NCBI RefSeq assembly: GCF_900115595.1
Contig: NZ_FOXA01000004.1
Coordinates: 1-64,000 of the forward strand
Origin: Tranquillimonas alkanivorans
GTDB lineage: Bacteria; Pseudomonadota; Alphaproteobacteria; Rhodobacterales; Rhodobacteraceae
Length of the DNA: 64,000 bases
Direction of reading: 5' to 3'
Shown: piece after piece, positions 26,435 to 35,400 of the stretch
How the letters are laid out: each line of letters opens with the position of its first letter
Position numbering within the stretch: position 1 is the stretch's first letter
Translations under genes and position numbers: made by a program
The notes under the pieces: generated by a model
Databases searched by the model: none
The model's input: the letters and a program-made list of their open reading frames with translations, nothing else
What the model was told of the DNA's origin: nothing

Positions 26435-26839
26435 ATGTCAGAAGATAACAAGCCGACCGCGCTACCGGTCGCCGAGGTGAAGAAGGCGAGCGCGGCGATG
26501 CTGCAAAAGCAGCTCTACGCGATCTTCACGACACCGACCGACGGCATCGGGCCGATGCTCGAGAACATGCAAGATCACCTCGCCTTCCAGGTCGCGCTCG
26601 AGGAAGAGGGCGTGATGTACGCCGCCGGCCCGATGTGGACCGACGACGAACAGGAGTGGGAAGGCGAGGGCCTTGTCATCGTCCGCGCGGAAAGCCGCGC
26701 CGACGCAATAAAGATCGCCGAACGTGACCCCATGCATCAGCGGCAGGCCAGGTCGTTCCGCGTTCGTCCGTGGATGATCAACGAGGGAACGATCACAGTC
26801 CGGCTCGATAGCTCGACCCAGACCTTTGCAATTCTTTGA
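26435..26839 (+). CDS. YciI-family protein (dimeric alpha-beta barrel)
   Basis: A 134-residue cytosolic protein with the YciI / EthD-like ferredoxin fold. The conserved histidine-aspartate pair appears as DHLAFQVALEEEG near residue 50 and ERDPMHQ near residue 100. The fold is shared with muconolactone isomerase, and members have been found as isomerases or dehalogenases, but most have no known activity. Start ATG at 26435 follows GGGGAGGAG; an upstream ATG at 26411 is less likely. Its place between the CoA transferase and the TRAP genes argues for a step in the same pathway. Confidence 0.75.
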   Translation: MSEDNKPTALPVAEVKKASAAMLQKQLYAIFTTPTDGIGPMLENMQDHLAFQVALEEEGVMYAAGPMWTDDEQEWEGEGLVIVRAESRADAIKIAERDPMHQRQARSFRVRPWMINEGTITVRLDSSTQTFAIL

Positions 26840-26861
26840 GAACCGATTGGGAGGAGAACCA

Positions 26862-27938
26862 ATGAAACCGCTTCTCGGACTTACCGTCGCCGGCGCCGTG
26901 GCGCTTCCCGGTGCGCTTGCCGCCCAGGAGACGATCCCGCTGACAGTGGCCTCGAGCCACCCGACGACCATCCCCTGGGTCGGCATGATCCAGACGCACT
27001 TCATGGCAAAGATCGACGAGATCCTGGCCGAAACCGGGAACTACGAGATCGACTGGCAGGAAGCCTTCGGCGGCCAGCTTTACAAGGCCAACGCCACGCT
27101 GTCGTCGGTCGAGGACGGGATCACCGATATCGGCTGGGTTTTCTCGCTGCTCGAGGGCGGCCAGCTTCCGCTCAGCCAGATCGGCAGCTACACCCCGTTC
27201 GCCACGAACAACCCGCCGGTGCAGCTCGAGGTCATGCAGGAGCTGCTCGACACGAACGCGGCCTTCGCCGACGAGTGGGAGCAGTACAACGTCGTTGTGC
27301 TGGGCCTGACGGGAACCGACAGCTACGACATATACACCAAAGAGCCGATCGAGAGTTTCGAGGATCTCGAAGGGATGAAGATCTCGGCCCCCGGCGCCTT
27401 GGCGAACTGGCTGCGGGGCACGGGGGCGAACGCCGTCGACGGATCGCTGACGACCTTCTACACCGACATCCAGACCGGAGTGTCCGATGGCGTGCTGTCG
27501 CTTGCGCTGGGGGTGCTGCCGGCCAAGCTTTACGAGGTCGCTCCCTACGTCACGCAGGTGAACATGGGCGTCGCCTTCTCGGGCGCGATTGCGGCCAACC
27601 GCGATGTGTGGGACGGCCTGCCCGAGGAAGTGCAGAACGCCATGGTCGAGGCAGGCAATTACTATACCGAGGCGCACGGCCAGGACCTGCTTGAACGGCA
27701 CGCCTTCGCGCTCGACAAGATCCAGGAGCTCGGGGCCGATCAGGATCCGCCGGTGACGCTGGCGGTGATGCCGGAAGAGACCCGTCAGGCCTGGGTCCAG
27801 GCGCTTCCCAATATCGCGGCCGAATGGGCCGAGGCGACGGGCCCCGAGGCGCCCGGCTTCCTCGACTCCTACATGGAGGGCTTGCGCGCGCGGGGCGAGG
27901 AGCCGCTGCGTGCCTGGGACGACGAACTCACGAACTGA
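26862..27938 (+). CDS. TRAP transporter substrate-binding protein (DctP), second set
   Basis: A 358-residue periplasmic binding protein with a Sec signal (MKPLLGLTVAGAVALPG, cleavage after ALAAQ, about residue 21). The mature part has the usual DctP plan: VASSHPTTIPWVG, QEAFGGQLY near residue 67, and FEDLEGMKISAPGAL near residue 180. The position of the ligand-pairing arginine in the first DctP (GLRIRTP) reads GMKISAP here, so the ligand contact may differ. Start ATG at 26862 after GGGAGGAG. It lies 22 bases behind the YciI gene, in the same operon. Confidence 0.9.
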   Translation: MKPLLGLTVAGAVALPGALAAQETIPLTVASSHPTTIPWVGMIQTHFMAKIDEILAETGNYEIDWQEAFGGQLYKANATLSSVEDGITDIGWVFSLLEGGQLPLSQIGSYTPFATNNPPVQLEVMQELLDTNAAFADEWEQYNVVVLGLTGTDSYDIYTKEPIESFEDLEGMKISAPGALANWLRGTGANAVDGSLTTFYTDIQTGVSDGVLSLALGVLPAKLYEVAPYVTQVNMGVAFSGAIAANRDVWDGLPEEVQNAMVEAGNYYTEAHGQDLLERHAFALDKIQELGADQDPPVTLAVMPEETRQAWVQALPNIAAEWAEATGPEAPGFLDSYMEGLRARGEEPLRAWDDELTN

Positions 27939-27958
27939 GCGGAATCCGGACCTTATCC

Positions 27959-28537
27959 ATGTCGACCTATCCGACAGACAGCACCGATGCCCCGCGACTG
28001 GGGCATCGGACACGCGGCGGCCAGATCGCCCGCGCCTGGGTGCGGCTCGTCGACGGGCTGTGCGCGCTCGGCACCGTGCTCATCGGCGTTCTGATGTTCA
28101 TCATCTCGGCCGACGTGGTTGCGCGCAACCTGCTGGGCTCGTCCCTGCCGCTCGTGTCCGAGCTGGGGGCGCTGACGCTGGTCATGATCGTCTATCTGCA
28201 GCTCGCCGCGACCGTTCGGCACGACCGGTTGGCCCGAACGGACCTGTTCTTCACGCCTTTCAAGCTGAAGCGGCCGCGGGCCGGCGCCCTGCTGGGCGCG
28301 GCGTTCGACGCTGTGGCCGCGGCCGCGTTGGGGATGCTGGCCTGGTCGACGGTCGACATCATCGAGAAGGATTTCACGCGCGGCGAGTACATCGGCGTGA
28401 CGGGCATCGCCACCCTGCCGACCTGGCCGTTCCGCGTCCTCATCTTCACCGGCATCGCCGTGGCCGCGATCCAGTGCGTCATCCAGGTGATCGCCGCCCT
28501 GCGCGCGCCCGGCGAAAAGAAAGGAGCCGACGCATGA
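27959..28537 (+). CDS. TRAP transporter small permease (DctQ), second set
   Basis: A 192-residue protein with four hydrophobic segments after a hydrophilic amino end of about 25 residues. VARNLLGSSLPLVSELG and TVRHDRLARTDLFF are the conserved DctQ stretches. Start ATG at 27959; the frame upstream overlaps dctP and is not needed. The stop overlaps dctM by four bases. Confidence 0.86.
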   Translation: MSTYPTDSTDAPRLGHRTRGGQIARAWVRLVDGLCALGTVLIGVLMFIISADVVARNLLGSSLPLVSELGALTLVMIVYLQLAATVRHDRLARTDLFFTPFKLKRPRAGALLGAAFDAVAAAALGMLAWSTVDIIEKDFTRGEYIGVTGIATLPTWPFRVLIFTGIAVAAIQCVIQVIAALRAPGEKKGADA

Positions 28538-29847
28538 CCGGCATCGAAATCGGGGCCATCGCCATCGTTGCGCTCATCGTGCTCATCTATCTCGGCATGC
28601 CCATCGGGATCGGCATGCTTCTGGTCAGCTTCGGCGGCGTCGCCCTGATCCGCAACGATCTGGTGGCCTTTCGCATGGCGGGGCAGGTGGCCAACGACGC
28701 GCTGCGCGAGTACCTGTTCGCGGTCGTGCCGCTCTTCGTGCTGATGGGGCTGCTCGTCACCGCATCCGGGGTCGGAAAGGACACGTTCGACGTCTTCCAG
28801 CGGTTGCTCAACCGGGTGACGGCGGGTCTGGGCGTGGCAACCGTCTTCGCGAACGCCGTCTTCGCCTCCATCACCGGCATCTCGATCGCCTCCGCTTCGG
28901 TCTTTTCGCGCGTTGCGGTGCCCGAGATGACGCGGCATGGCTATGCCAAGGGCTTCGCAACCGGCGTTGTCGCCGGAAGCTCGGTCCTGGGAATGCTGAT
29001 CCCGCCGTCGCTGCTGATGATCGTCTACGCGGTGCTGGCCGAGGAATCCGTTGGCCGCATGTTCCTGGCCGGTATCGGGCCGGGGCTGCTGCTGGCGCTG
29101 CTCTTCTCGCTCACGATCTTCCTGCTGGCCCGGTTCCGCAGCGGCTTCGTCTTCGACGACGCTGATAACAATGAGGCATACGAGGACATCCCGGTGCTCG
29201 CCGTCGTCCGGAAGGGCGTGCCGATCATTTCCCTGATCGTACTGGTGCTGGGCGGCCTCTACGCAGGGTTCCTGAACCCGACCGAAGCGGGGGCCGTCGG
29301 AGCGCTCGGGGCGCTGGTGATCGCGCTGCTGCGCCATACGCTTGACCGTCGCAGCTTCTGGAACCTGATGGTGGAAACGGGGCAGATCACCGTGTCCGTC
29401 CTGTTCCTGATCATGGCGGCGACGTTCTTCTCGCGCATGCTCGCGCTGTCGGGCCTGCCCAATGCGCTGGCCGACACTTTCCTGTCCGGGCCGATCGGGC
29501 CGTACGGCTTCCTCTTCGTCTTCCTGGCGCTGGTGATCGTCATGGGATGCCTGATCGACTCGATCTCGATCATGCTGATCCTGCTGCCGATTGCCCTGCC
29601 GATCGCAAATGCAGCCGGGTTTGACATGATCTGGTTCGGAGTGCTCACGGTCGTGGCCGTCGAGATCGGACTGCTCACGCCACCCTTCGGCCTGTCCGTC
29701 TATACCATCCGCTCGGCGATGAATGACTCGGACCTCGCCGTGGGCGACATCTTCCGAGGCGCGTTTCCGTTCGTGCTGACCATGATCCTGTCGCTCGTCG
29801 TGATCGTTGCCTTCCCGGGCATCGCCACCTACCTCGCCCGTCTCTGA
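28534..29847 (+). CDS. TRAP transporter large permease (DctM), second set
   Basis: A 437-residue membrane protein with about 12 hydrophobic segments. It carries DctM landmarks such as FASITGISIASASVFSRVAVPEM, here read in parts as FASITGISIASASVF and RVAVPEMTRHGY, then GSSVLGMLIPPS and LLTPPFGLSVYTI. The ATGA overlap with dctQ at 28534 fixes the start. With DctPQ it forms a complete importer for this cluster. Confidence 0.92.
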   Translation: MTGIEIGAIAIVALIVLIYLGMPIGIGMLLVSFGGVALIRNDLVAFRMAGQVANDALREYLFAVVPLFVLMGLLVTASGVGKDTFDVFQRLLNRVTAGLGVATVFANAVFASITGISIASASVFSRVAVPEMTRHGYAKGFATGVVAGSSVLGMLIPPSLLMIVYAVLAEESVGRMFLAGIGPGLLLALLFSLTIFLLARFRSGFVFDDADNNEAYEDIPVLAVVRKGVPIISLIVLVLGGLYAGFLNPTEAGAVGALGALVIALLRHTLDRRSFWNLMVETGQITVSVLFLIMAATFFSRMLALSGLPNALADTFLSGPIGPYGFLFVFLALVIVMGCLIDSISIMLILLPIALPIANAAGFDMIWFGVLTVVAVEIGLLTPPFGLSVYTIRSAMNDSDLAVGDIFRGAFPFVLTMILSLVVIVAFPGIATYLARL

Positions 29848-29861
29848 CCGCGAAAGTTCAC

Positions 29862-30392
29862 ATGACCAAGCTACTCTTCGTCTCCGGCAGCCTGCGCGCC
29901 GCCTCCTCCTCCACCGCCACCTGCCGCGCGTTCATCGAGGCCCTTGGCGCGCGGGCTGACTGCAACCTCGCAGAGATCGGGTCGCTTCCGCTCTACAACG
30001 CCGACCACGACGGCGGCGCGCCGGTGGCGGCGTGGAAGGATGCGGTCGAGGCGGCTGGCGGGCTCGTCTTCGTCACGCCGGAATACAACTACTCGGTGCC
30101 CGGCGTCCTGAAGAACGCGATCGACTGGGCTTCGCGTCCGGCCTACGAGTCTGTGTTCAAGGGCAAGCCGTGCCTCGTCGTTTCGGTCTCGGGCGGCGCT
30201 TTGGGCGGCGTGCGCGCGCAGTCGCACCTGAAGTACATCCTGCACGGCATGCTCGCCGACGTGTTCCCCTGCCAGGAGGTCGTGATCCCGCACGCGCCGA
30301 AGAAGGTCGAAAACGGGGTGCTGGCGGACGAGGCGGCGGTGTCGTTCGGCCTCCAGACGCTCGAAGCCTTCATCGGACGCGTCTCCGGCTGA
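29862..30392 (+). CDS. NADPH-dependent FMN reductase family protein
   Basis: A 176-residue flavodoxin-fold protein. The phosphate loop is SGSLRAASSS (8-17) and the flavin-ring loop TPEYNYSVPGVLKNAIDWASRP is seen as TPEYNYSVPG and LKNAIDWASRP near residues 70-93; both are hallmarks of the NAD(P)H:FMN reductase / azoreductase family. It follows dctM by 14 bases and is the last gene of the operon. It may supply reduced flavin to a monooxygenase, or reduce a quinone formed from the aromatic substrate; no partner monooxygenase is next to it. Confidence 0.87.
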   Translation: MTKLLFVSGSLRAASSSTATCRAFIEALGARADCNLAEIGSLPLYNADHDGGAPVAAWKDAVEAAGGLVFVTPEYNYSVPGVLKNAIDWASRPAYESVFKGKPCLVVSVSGGALGGVRAQSHLKYILHGMLADVFPCQEVVIPHAPKKVENGVLADEAAVSFGLQTLEAFIGRVSG

Positions 30393-30415
30393 TCCAAGGG
30401 CTGCCGCGCATCCCG

Positions 30416-30556
30416 ATGGCTGCGGCGCCGTCGCCGGACGCGCCAATTGAGCGGGATGTGCTTGGCCGAGCGCCTGTCGGTGTCCGAGCGCGCGTCATCT
30501 CTTACCCTGACGGCTACCGGACCGAGGTGCTCGAGCAGGCCGGCCGCTTCGCCTGA
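30416..30556 (+). CDS. Possible 46-residue peptide, doubtful
   Basis: Between the FMN reductase and the TauE gene, a frame of 46 codons has GC-rich third positions like real genes here. The carboxy half (GVRARVISYPDGYRTEVLEQ) looks protein-like. There is no clear ribosome site and I recognise no family. It could be a gene remnant or chance; the remainder of the gap 30393-30632 shows nothing else. Confidence 0.2.
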   Translation: MAAAPSPDAPIERDVLGRAPVGVRARVISYPDGYRTEVLEQAGRFA

Positions 30557-30632
30557 CCCTGCGCCGGACTTCGCAGTTGTCCCCGCCGCGGGAACGCGCT
30601 TTACCTGTGCGCGAATACAAGCTGGAGGGGAT

Positions 30633-31457
30633 ATGCCCGACACGACACTGCTTCTGGCCATGCTTGCGCTGCTCATGGCCATCGGCGCCTTCGCGGGCGT
30701 TATCGCGGGACTTCTGGGCGTCGGGGGCGGCATCGTGCTGGTGCCGGCCTTCTACTACGCCTTCGCGAGCCTGGGCTACGAAAGCGCCTACCTGATGCAG
30801 ATCTGCCTCGCCACGTCGTTGGCCACGATCATCGTGACCTCGCTGCGTTCGGTCGCGGGCCACCATCGCAAGGGGGCGGTCGACTGGACGATCCTGAAGG
30901 GCTGGGCGCCGGGCATCGCGGTGGGTGCGGTGCTGGGCGTGCTGGTGGCGGCGTCCCTGCGCTCGGTCGTGTTGCAGGGCATCTTCGGCGGCCTGGGCGT
31001 GGTCATCGGCCTCTACCTGACCTTCGGCCGGTCGCATTGGCGACTGGGTGACGCAATGCCGGGTCTGGGACCGCGGCTGGCGATGTCGCCCGCGGTCGGG
31101 TTCCTCTCGGTCCTCATGGGCATCGGCGGCGGCTCGTTCGGGGTGCCGCTGATGACGCTCTACAACACGCCGATTCACAGGGCGGTGGCGACGGCGGCGG
31201 GCTTCGGCGTGCTGATCGCTGTGCCCTCGGTCCTGGGCTTCTTCTTTGTCGAGATCCCGGACGAGGTGCGCCCGCCCCTGACGCTGGGCGCGGTCAACGC
31301 CGTGGCCTTCGCGGTGGTCATCGCGATGACCCTGATCACCGCGCCATGGGGCGTGAAGCTGGCGCATGCCACCGACGCCAAGCGGCTCAAGCGCATCTTC
31401 GGGGTGTTCCTGATCCTCGTCGCGCTCAATATGCTGCGCAAGGCCGCCGGGTTCTAG
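30633..31457 (+). CDS. TauE/SafE-family sulfite or organosulfonate exporter
   Basis: A 274-residue membrane permease with about eight hydrophobic segments. The amino-terminal repeat GVIAGLLGVGGGIVLVPAF and the second half GFLSVLMGIGGGSFGVPLM are the duplicated glycine-rich signatures of the TauE/SafE family. Members export sulfite, sulfoacetate or similar anions, or import some acids. Start ATG at 30633 after GGAGGGG. It may stand alone or belong to the preceding operon (240-base gap). Confidence 0.88.
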   Translation: MPDTTLLLAMLALLMAIGAFAGVIAGLLGVGGGIVLVPAFYYAFASLGYESAYLMQICLATSLATIIVTSLRSVAGHHRKGAVDWTILKGWAPGIAVGAVLGVLVAASLRSVVLQGIFGGLGVVIGLYLTFGRSHWRLGDAMPGLGPRLAMSPAVGFLSVLMGIGGGSFGVPLMTLYNTPIHRAVATAAGFGVLIAVPSVLGFFFVEIPDEVRPPLTLGAVNAVAFAVVIAMTLITAPWGVKLAHATDAKRLKRIFGVFLILVALNMLRKAAGF

Positions 31458-31478
31458 AACCCGGACCGCCAGGGGCGC

Positions 31479-31514
31479 GCGATCTTTCGTCGAAAGATCG
31501 CCGTCCCGATTTTT
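31479..31514. terminator. Bidirectional terminator between tauE-like and DUF1289 genes
   Basis: An 11-base-pair stem GCGATCTTTCG/CGAAAGATCGC (31479-31489 with 31491-31501) is followed on the plus strand by TTTTT at 31510-31514. On the minus strand a run of seven T (31520-31526 read in reverse) lies just behind the DUF1289 stop at 31534. The two genes converge here. Confidence 0.65.
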
Positions 31515-31533
31515 CGACAAAAAAACGGCGGCG

Positions 31534-31776
31534 TCAGCCGTTGCCGCGTGACCTGAGCCGCGCGGCGCGGCCGCCGCGTCGGGTCTTGAGCCGCTGCGCG
31601 CGCTCGGGCAGCGCCGCGACGAGGTCTGCGCGCTCGGCGTCGCTCATCCGCGACCAGGCCGCGATCTCGTCCAGGGTGCGGAAGCAGCCGGTGCATATCC
31701 GCTCGGTCGGGTGAACCACGCAGACCTTCACGCAAGGGCTCTGCATCTCGCCGCGTTTCCAGACGTCGTCGTTCAC
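31534..31776 (-). CDS. DUF1289 small cysteine-containing protein
   Basis: An 80-residue protein with the DUF1289 pattern [11 protein letters not shown] then [16 protein letters not shown]: four cysteines (C15, C19, C28, C31) that probably bind zinc or a cluster, followed by a basic arginine-rich tail. Function unknown. The start overlaps the ruvX stop by four bases (ATGA), which fits co-translation. DUF1289-ruvX-ccmI is a frequent neighbourhood in Rhodobacterales. Confidence 0.85.
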   Translation of the reverse strand: MNDDVWKRGEMQSPCVKVCVVHPTERICTGCFRTLDEIAAWSRMSDAERADLVAALPERAQRLKTRRGGRAARLRSRGNG

Positions 31777-32249
31777 CGCGCGGCCCCCATGTGCCCCAGC
31801 CGATCCAGCGCGCCCTGCAGGATATAGGCGGCGGCCACGTGGTCGATCACCTCGCCCCGCCGCTTGCGCGAGGCGTCGGCCTCCAGCAGCGCCCGTTCGG
31901 CCGCCACGGTCGACAGCCGTTCGTCCCAGAACCCCAGCGGGATCGCTGTCAGCCGTTCGAGGTTTCGGGCGAAGGCGCGGGTGGACTGGCAGCGCGGCCC
32001 TTCCGAGCCGTCCATGTTGCGCGGCAGTCCCAGCACGATGCCACCGATGGTGCGCGCCTCGGCGATCTCGAGCAGCCGCGCCGCGTCCAGCGTGAACTTC
32101 TTGCGTTTCACCGTTTCCAGCGGCGAGGCGACCGAGCGCAGGCCGTCGGACACGGCCACGCCTATGGTCTTGGTGCCCAGGTCCAGCCCCATGAGCGCGC
32201 GCATCGGGGGCAGGGCGGCGGCGAAGCCGGAGAAGTCTTCGCAGATCAT
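31773..32249 (-). CDS. ruvX: Putative pre-16S rRNA nuclease / Holliday junction resolvase YqgF family
   Basis: A 158-residue RNase-H-fold nuclease, needed for 16S rRNA 5' end maturation in E. coli. The first catalytic aspartate is in [16 protein letters not shown] (near residue 22), followed by [27 protein letters not shown] and a final aspartate in [12 protein letters not shown]. Start ATG at 32249 overlaps the ccmI stop by four bases. The family usually starts nearer to [10 protein letters not shown]; a start at that ATG is possible. Confidence 0.9.
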   Translation of the reverse strand: MICEDFSGFAAALPPMRALMGLDLGTKTIGVAVSDGLRSVASPLETVKRKKFTLDAARLLEIAEARTIGGIVLGLPRNMDGSEGPRCQSTRAFARNLERLTAIPLGFWDERLSTVAAERALLEADASRKRRGEVIDHVAAAYILQGALDRLGHMGAAR

Positions 32250-33481
32250 TCGGCCACCCCGGCCTGGCGTGCCGCGGCGCGGATCGTCTCGACCGCTTCG
32301 GGGCTTCCCGCGAAGACCTGCTGCGCCTCTTCCCAGATGGCGCGGGCGCGGCCGGTTTCGCCCAGCACGCCGTAGGCGCCGACCAGCCGCGCCCAATCCT
32401 CGGGCGGTCCGCCTTCGCTCGCCAGCCGCTCGGCCAGGCCCGAAACCATGCCGCGGATCATCTCGCCGCGCTCCTCGATGCTCATCTGCCCGGCGGCCTC
32501 GACGTCGGCGGCGCTGGGGCCACGCGCGGGGGCGGGCGGGTCGTAGCGGACGCCGGCCAACTGCGCGAGCTGCCCGATCTGCGCGCGCACCGGCTCGATC
32601 CAAGGCGCCGTTTCCGGCCCCTCTTCGAGCAGACCGCGCCAAATGCGGAACGCGAGGTCCGGCCGCCCCACCTGCGCCTGCATGAGGCCCAGGTAGTACC
32701 GCGCCCGCCCCGAGCGCGGGTCGAGCTGCAGCGCGCGCGTCAGCGCCTGTTCCGCCTCGGGCGAGACATAGCCGCCGGCGGCCAGCACCATGTACTCGGC
32801 CAGGTCGTTATAGGCCGAGGCCCGGGCGTCCGCACCCTCGAGCTCGATCACCCGTTCCTGCGCGTCGGCGGCGGCGGCGAAGTTGCCCAGCCCCGCCTCG
32901 TTACGCGCGAGCAGCCGGAAGCCCTGCACGTCGTCGGTCCGTGTCTCGAGCGCCGCGCGCAGTTCGTCCATCATGTCGAGGAACGCGGGATCCACCTCGG
33001 GCCGGGGCAGGGCGGCCACGCCGCCCGCGGCGCGCGTCTCGGCGTCCTCCTGCGAGGGACGGGCCTCACGCGCCTGCTCGGCTTGCGCGATGCGTTCGCG
33101 CAGCGGCAGGTCGGGATAGCCCGGCGCGCCCAGCCTCATGTAAAGCGCAAGGCCCCCGCCGATCACCGCCAGCGCGACGGCCACGGCTGCGGTGAGCGTC
33201 AGCCAGCGCGGCGCCGTGCCAGCCGCCCGCCGCGCCCGCGCGGCGCGGTCGGCCTCGAGCAGTCGGCGCGAGACCTCGACCCGCACGCGCGCGGCCTCGT
33301 CCCTGGTCAGGACGCCTCGATCGACGTCGCGCTCGACCTCGGCCAGCTGGTCGCGATAGACACGGACGTCGCTGTCGGCGTCCGTGCTCGCCTCCGCGTC
33401 CTGCTCCCCGCGCAGAAGCGCGAGCCCCACCAGCGCCGTGGCGAGCCCCGCCAGACCGATCGCCGTTAGCCAGAATATCAT
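32246..33481 (-). CDS. ccmI: c-type cytochrome biogenesis protein CcmI
   Basis: Membrane chaperone that holds apocytochrome c for heme attachment. The 411 residues have a first membrane segment at 2-24, a coiled-coil cytosolic loop with the conserved [16 protein letters not shown] (about 41-56), a second membrane segment at about 92-115, and a periplasmic tetratricopeptide-repeat domain (about 165-400). The first gene of the ccmI-ruvX-DUF1289 unit, it starts with ATG at 33481. Confidence 0.92.
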   Translation of the reverse strand: MIFWLTAIGLAGLATALVGLALLRGEQDAEASTDADSDVRVYRDQLAEVERDVDRGVLTRDEAARVRVEVSRRLLEADRAARARRAAGTAPRWLTLTAAVAVALAVIGGGLALYMRLGAPGYPDLPLRERIAQAEQAREARPSQEDAETRAAGGVAALPRPEVDPAFLDMMDELRAALETRTDDVQGFRLLARNEAGLGNFAAAADAQERVIELEGADARASAYNDLAEYMVLAAGGYVSPEAEQALTRALQLDPRSGRARYYLGLMQAQVGRPDLAFRIWRGLLEEGPETAPWIEPVRAQIGQLAQLAGVRYDPPAPARGPSAADVEAAGQMSIEERGEMIRGMVSGLAERLASEGGPPEDWARLVGAYGVLGETGRARAIWEEAQQVFAGSPEAVETIRAAARQAGVAE

Positions 33482-33689
33482 GCGTTCCCTCGCGATTGCG
33501 CCGCGCCTCCGTGCTTACCGCGCCCTCCGCCCGGGCGAAAGGTCCGCGCGGCCCGCGGGCCAAGGTGTCGCGGGGCGATGTCGCTTATCGCTCCCGGTGC
33601 GACGGTCGCGGCCTTGTGCGGGCCCCTCGGCTGCTGCCAAAAGGCGACGGAAGGGCCCGGTGACGGGCCGGGTCAGGGGAATCGTGCCG

Positions 33690-34934
33690 ATGCAGCGCTA
33701 CTCCGTCTTCGCCCTCGCGCGGCAGGCGTTCAGGAACCACGAGGGGTGGGAGAGGGCCTGGCGTTCGCCCGAGCCCAAGCGCCGCTACGACACCATCATC
33801 GTCGGCGCGGGCGGCCACGGGCTGGCCACCGCGTACTGGCTGGGACGGAACTTCGGCATCACCAACGTCGCGGTGATCGAGAAGGGCTGGCTGGGCGGAG
33901 GCAATACGGGGCGGAACACCACTATCATCCGGTCGAACTACCTCCAGGACGCCTCGGCCGGGATCTATGAAAAGTCCCGCTCGCTCTACGAGACGATGAG
34001 CCAGGACCTGAACTACAACGTCATGTACTCCCCCCGCGGTGTCATGATGCTGGCCCAGACCGAGCACGAGGTCCGAGGCTATCGCCGCACCGCGCACGCC
34101 AACGCCCTGCAGGGTGTCGAGACCCAGTTTGTGGGACCCGAACGCGTCAAGGAGCTCTGCCCGATCATCAACATCGAGGGGCCGCGCTACCCGGTGCTCG
34201 GTGCACTGTGGCAGCCCCGCGCGGGCACGGCGCGTCACGACGCGGTGGCGTGGGGCTACGCGCGCGCATGCTCGGACATGGGCATGGACATCATCCAGAA
34301 GTGCGAGGTTACCGGCGTCCGCTCCGAAGGCGGAAAAGTCACTGGCGTCTCCACGACGAAGGGCGAGATCGATTGCGACCGGCTGGGCATCGTGGTGGCC
34401 GGCAATTCGGGCGTGCTGGCCGACATGGCGGGCTTCCGGCTGCCGATCGAGAGCGTCGCGCTGCAGGCGCTGGTCTCAGAGCCGATCAAGCCCTGCATGG
34501 ACGTGGTGGTGATGGCCAACACCGTTCATGGCTACATGAGCCAGTCCGACAAGGGCGAGATGGTCATCGGCGGCGGCGCGGACGGCTACAACAACTACAC
34601 CCAGCGCGGTTCGTTCCACCACATCGAGGAAACGGTGCGGGCGCTGGTCGAGACCTTCCCGATGATCTCGCGCCTCAAGATGCTGCGGCAATGGGGCGGG
34701 ATCGTGGACATGACCGGCGACCGCTCGCCCATCATCTCGAAGACGCCGCTCGAGGGGTGCTACATCAATGCGGGCTGGGGCACCGGCGGATTCAAGGCGA
34801 TCCCGGGCTCGGGCTGGGCGATGGCCGAGTTGATGGCGAAGGGCCACTCGCCGCTGGCCGACGACTTCTCGCTGGACCGCTTCCGCGAGGGTCGCTTCAT
34901 CGACGAAAGCGTCGCGGCCGGGGTGGCGCATTGA
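33690..34934 (+). CDS. soxB: Sarcosine oxidase beta subunit
   Basis: FAD/FMN-binding subunit of heterotetrameric sarcosine oxidase, which demethylates sarcosine to glycine and passes the one-carbon unit to tetrahydrofolate. The 414 residues contain the dinucleotide loop IIVGAGGHGLATAYWLG (36-52), the GGGNTGRNTTIIRSNY stretch, and GTARHDAVAWGYARA, whose histidine is the covalent FMN attachment site in the family. Start ATG at 33690 is preceded by CAGGGGA; GTG two codons earlier is possible. It is separated from soxD by 466 bases that hold a small membrane peptide, unlike the tight soxBDAG usual elsewhere. Confidence 0.93.
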   Translation: MQRYSVFALARQAFRNHEGWERAWRSPEPKRRYDTIIVGAGGHGLATAYWLGRNFGITNVAVIEKGWLGGGNTGRNTTIIRSNYLQDASAGIYEKSRSLYETMSQDLNYNVMYSPRGVMMLAQTEHEVRGYRRTAHANALQGVETQFVGPERVKELCPIINIEGPRYPVLGALWQPRAGTARHDAVAWGYARACSDMGMDIIQKCEVTGVRSEGGKVTGVSTTKGEIDCDRLGIVVAGNSGVLADMAGFRLPIESVALQALVSEPIKPCMDVVVMANTVHGYMSQSDKGEMVIGGGADGYNNYTQRGSFHHIEETVRALVETFPMISRLKMLRQWGGIVDMTGDRSPIISKTPLEGCYINAGWGTGGFKAIPGSGWAMAELMAKGHSPLADDFSLDRFREGRFIDESVAAGVAH

Positions 34935-35217
34935 TCCGGCTCCATCGCCAGTCCGGATGTGGCGGGCCGGATCGGGCCTCCGATCCGCAGGGATCGTCCG
35001 GTTTCGCGTCCGGGCCGACGGCCGGGACAGTGCCCGCCGCGTTCTTCATGACGCGCGCGTCTCGCCGGTCAACTGGCCACCCCCTGTCCTCCGGTGCTCC
35101 CCGCGGCCAGGGGCGCATCCTGCCCTGTTACATCCGCTCACGATCCGGAGCGCACTGGAACGGCGACGCGCGCGCACCAGTTTTCCCGGTAACTCCATAC
35201 TGGGAAAGGCAAACGCC

Positions 35218-35358
35218 ATGCACAGGAACATCTTCACCATCGGCGCGATCATCGCGGTCGTCCTCTTGGTGCTCGCCGCAATCAACTTCTACATCTCCGC
35301 CGAAACCGAGGTCGAGGATGCGCGCGCCGCGCCCGTCGACCTGTCCGCCCCTGCGTGA
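35218..35358 (+). CDS. Small single-span membrane peptide within the sox operon
   Basis: A 46-residue peptide: a short basic start MHRN, one strongly hydrophobic span (about residues 5-27), then an acidic tail ending in proline and alanine. A GGGAAAGG site lies about nine bases before the ATG. It belongs to no family I recognise. The same orientation and its place between soxB and soxD suggest cotranscription. The 283 bases before it (34935-35217) show no other supported gene, and 42 bases follow before soxD. Confidence 0.55.
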   Translation: MHRNIFTIGAIIAVVLLVLAAINFYISAETEVEDARAAPVDLSAPA

Positions 35359-35400
35359 CGCGCGGTCCCTCCGTGCGTCCCCCCTTCCGGAGCGCACGGC

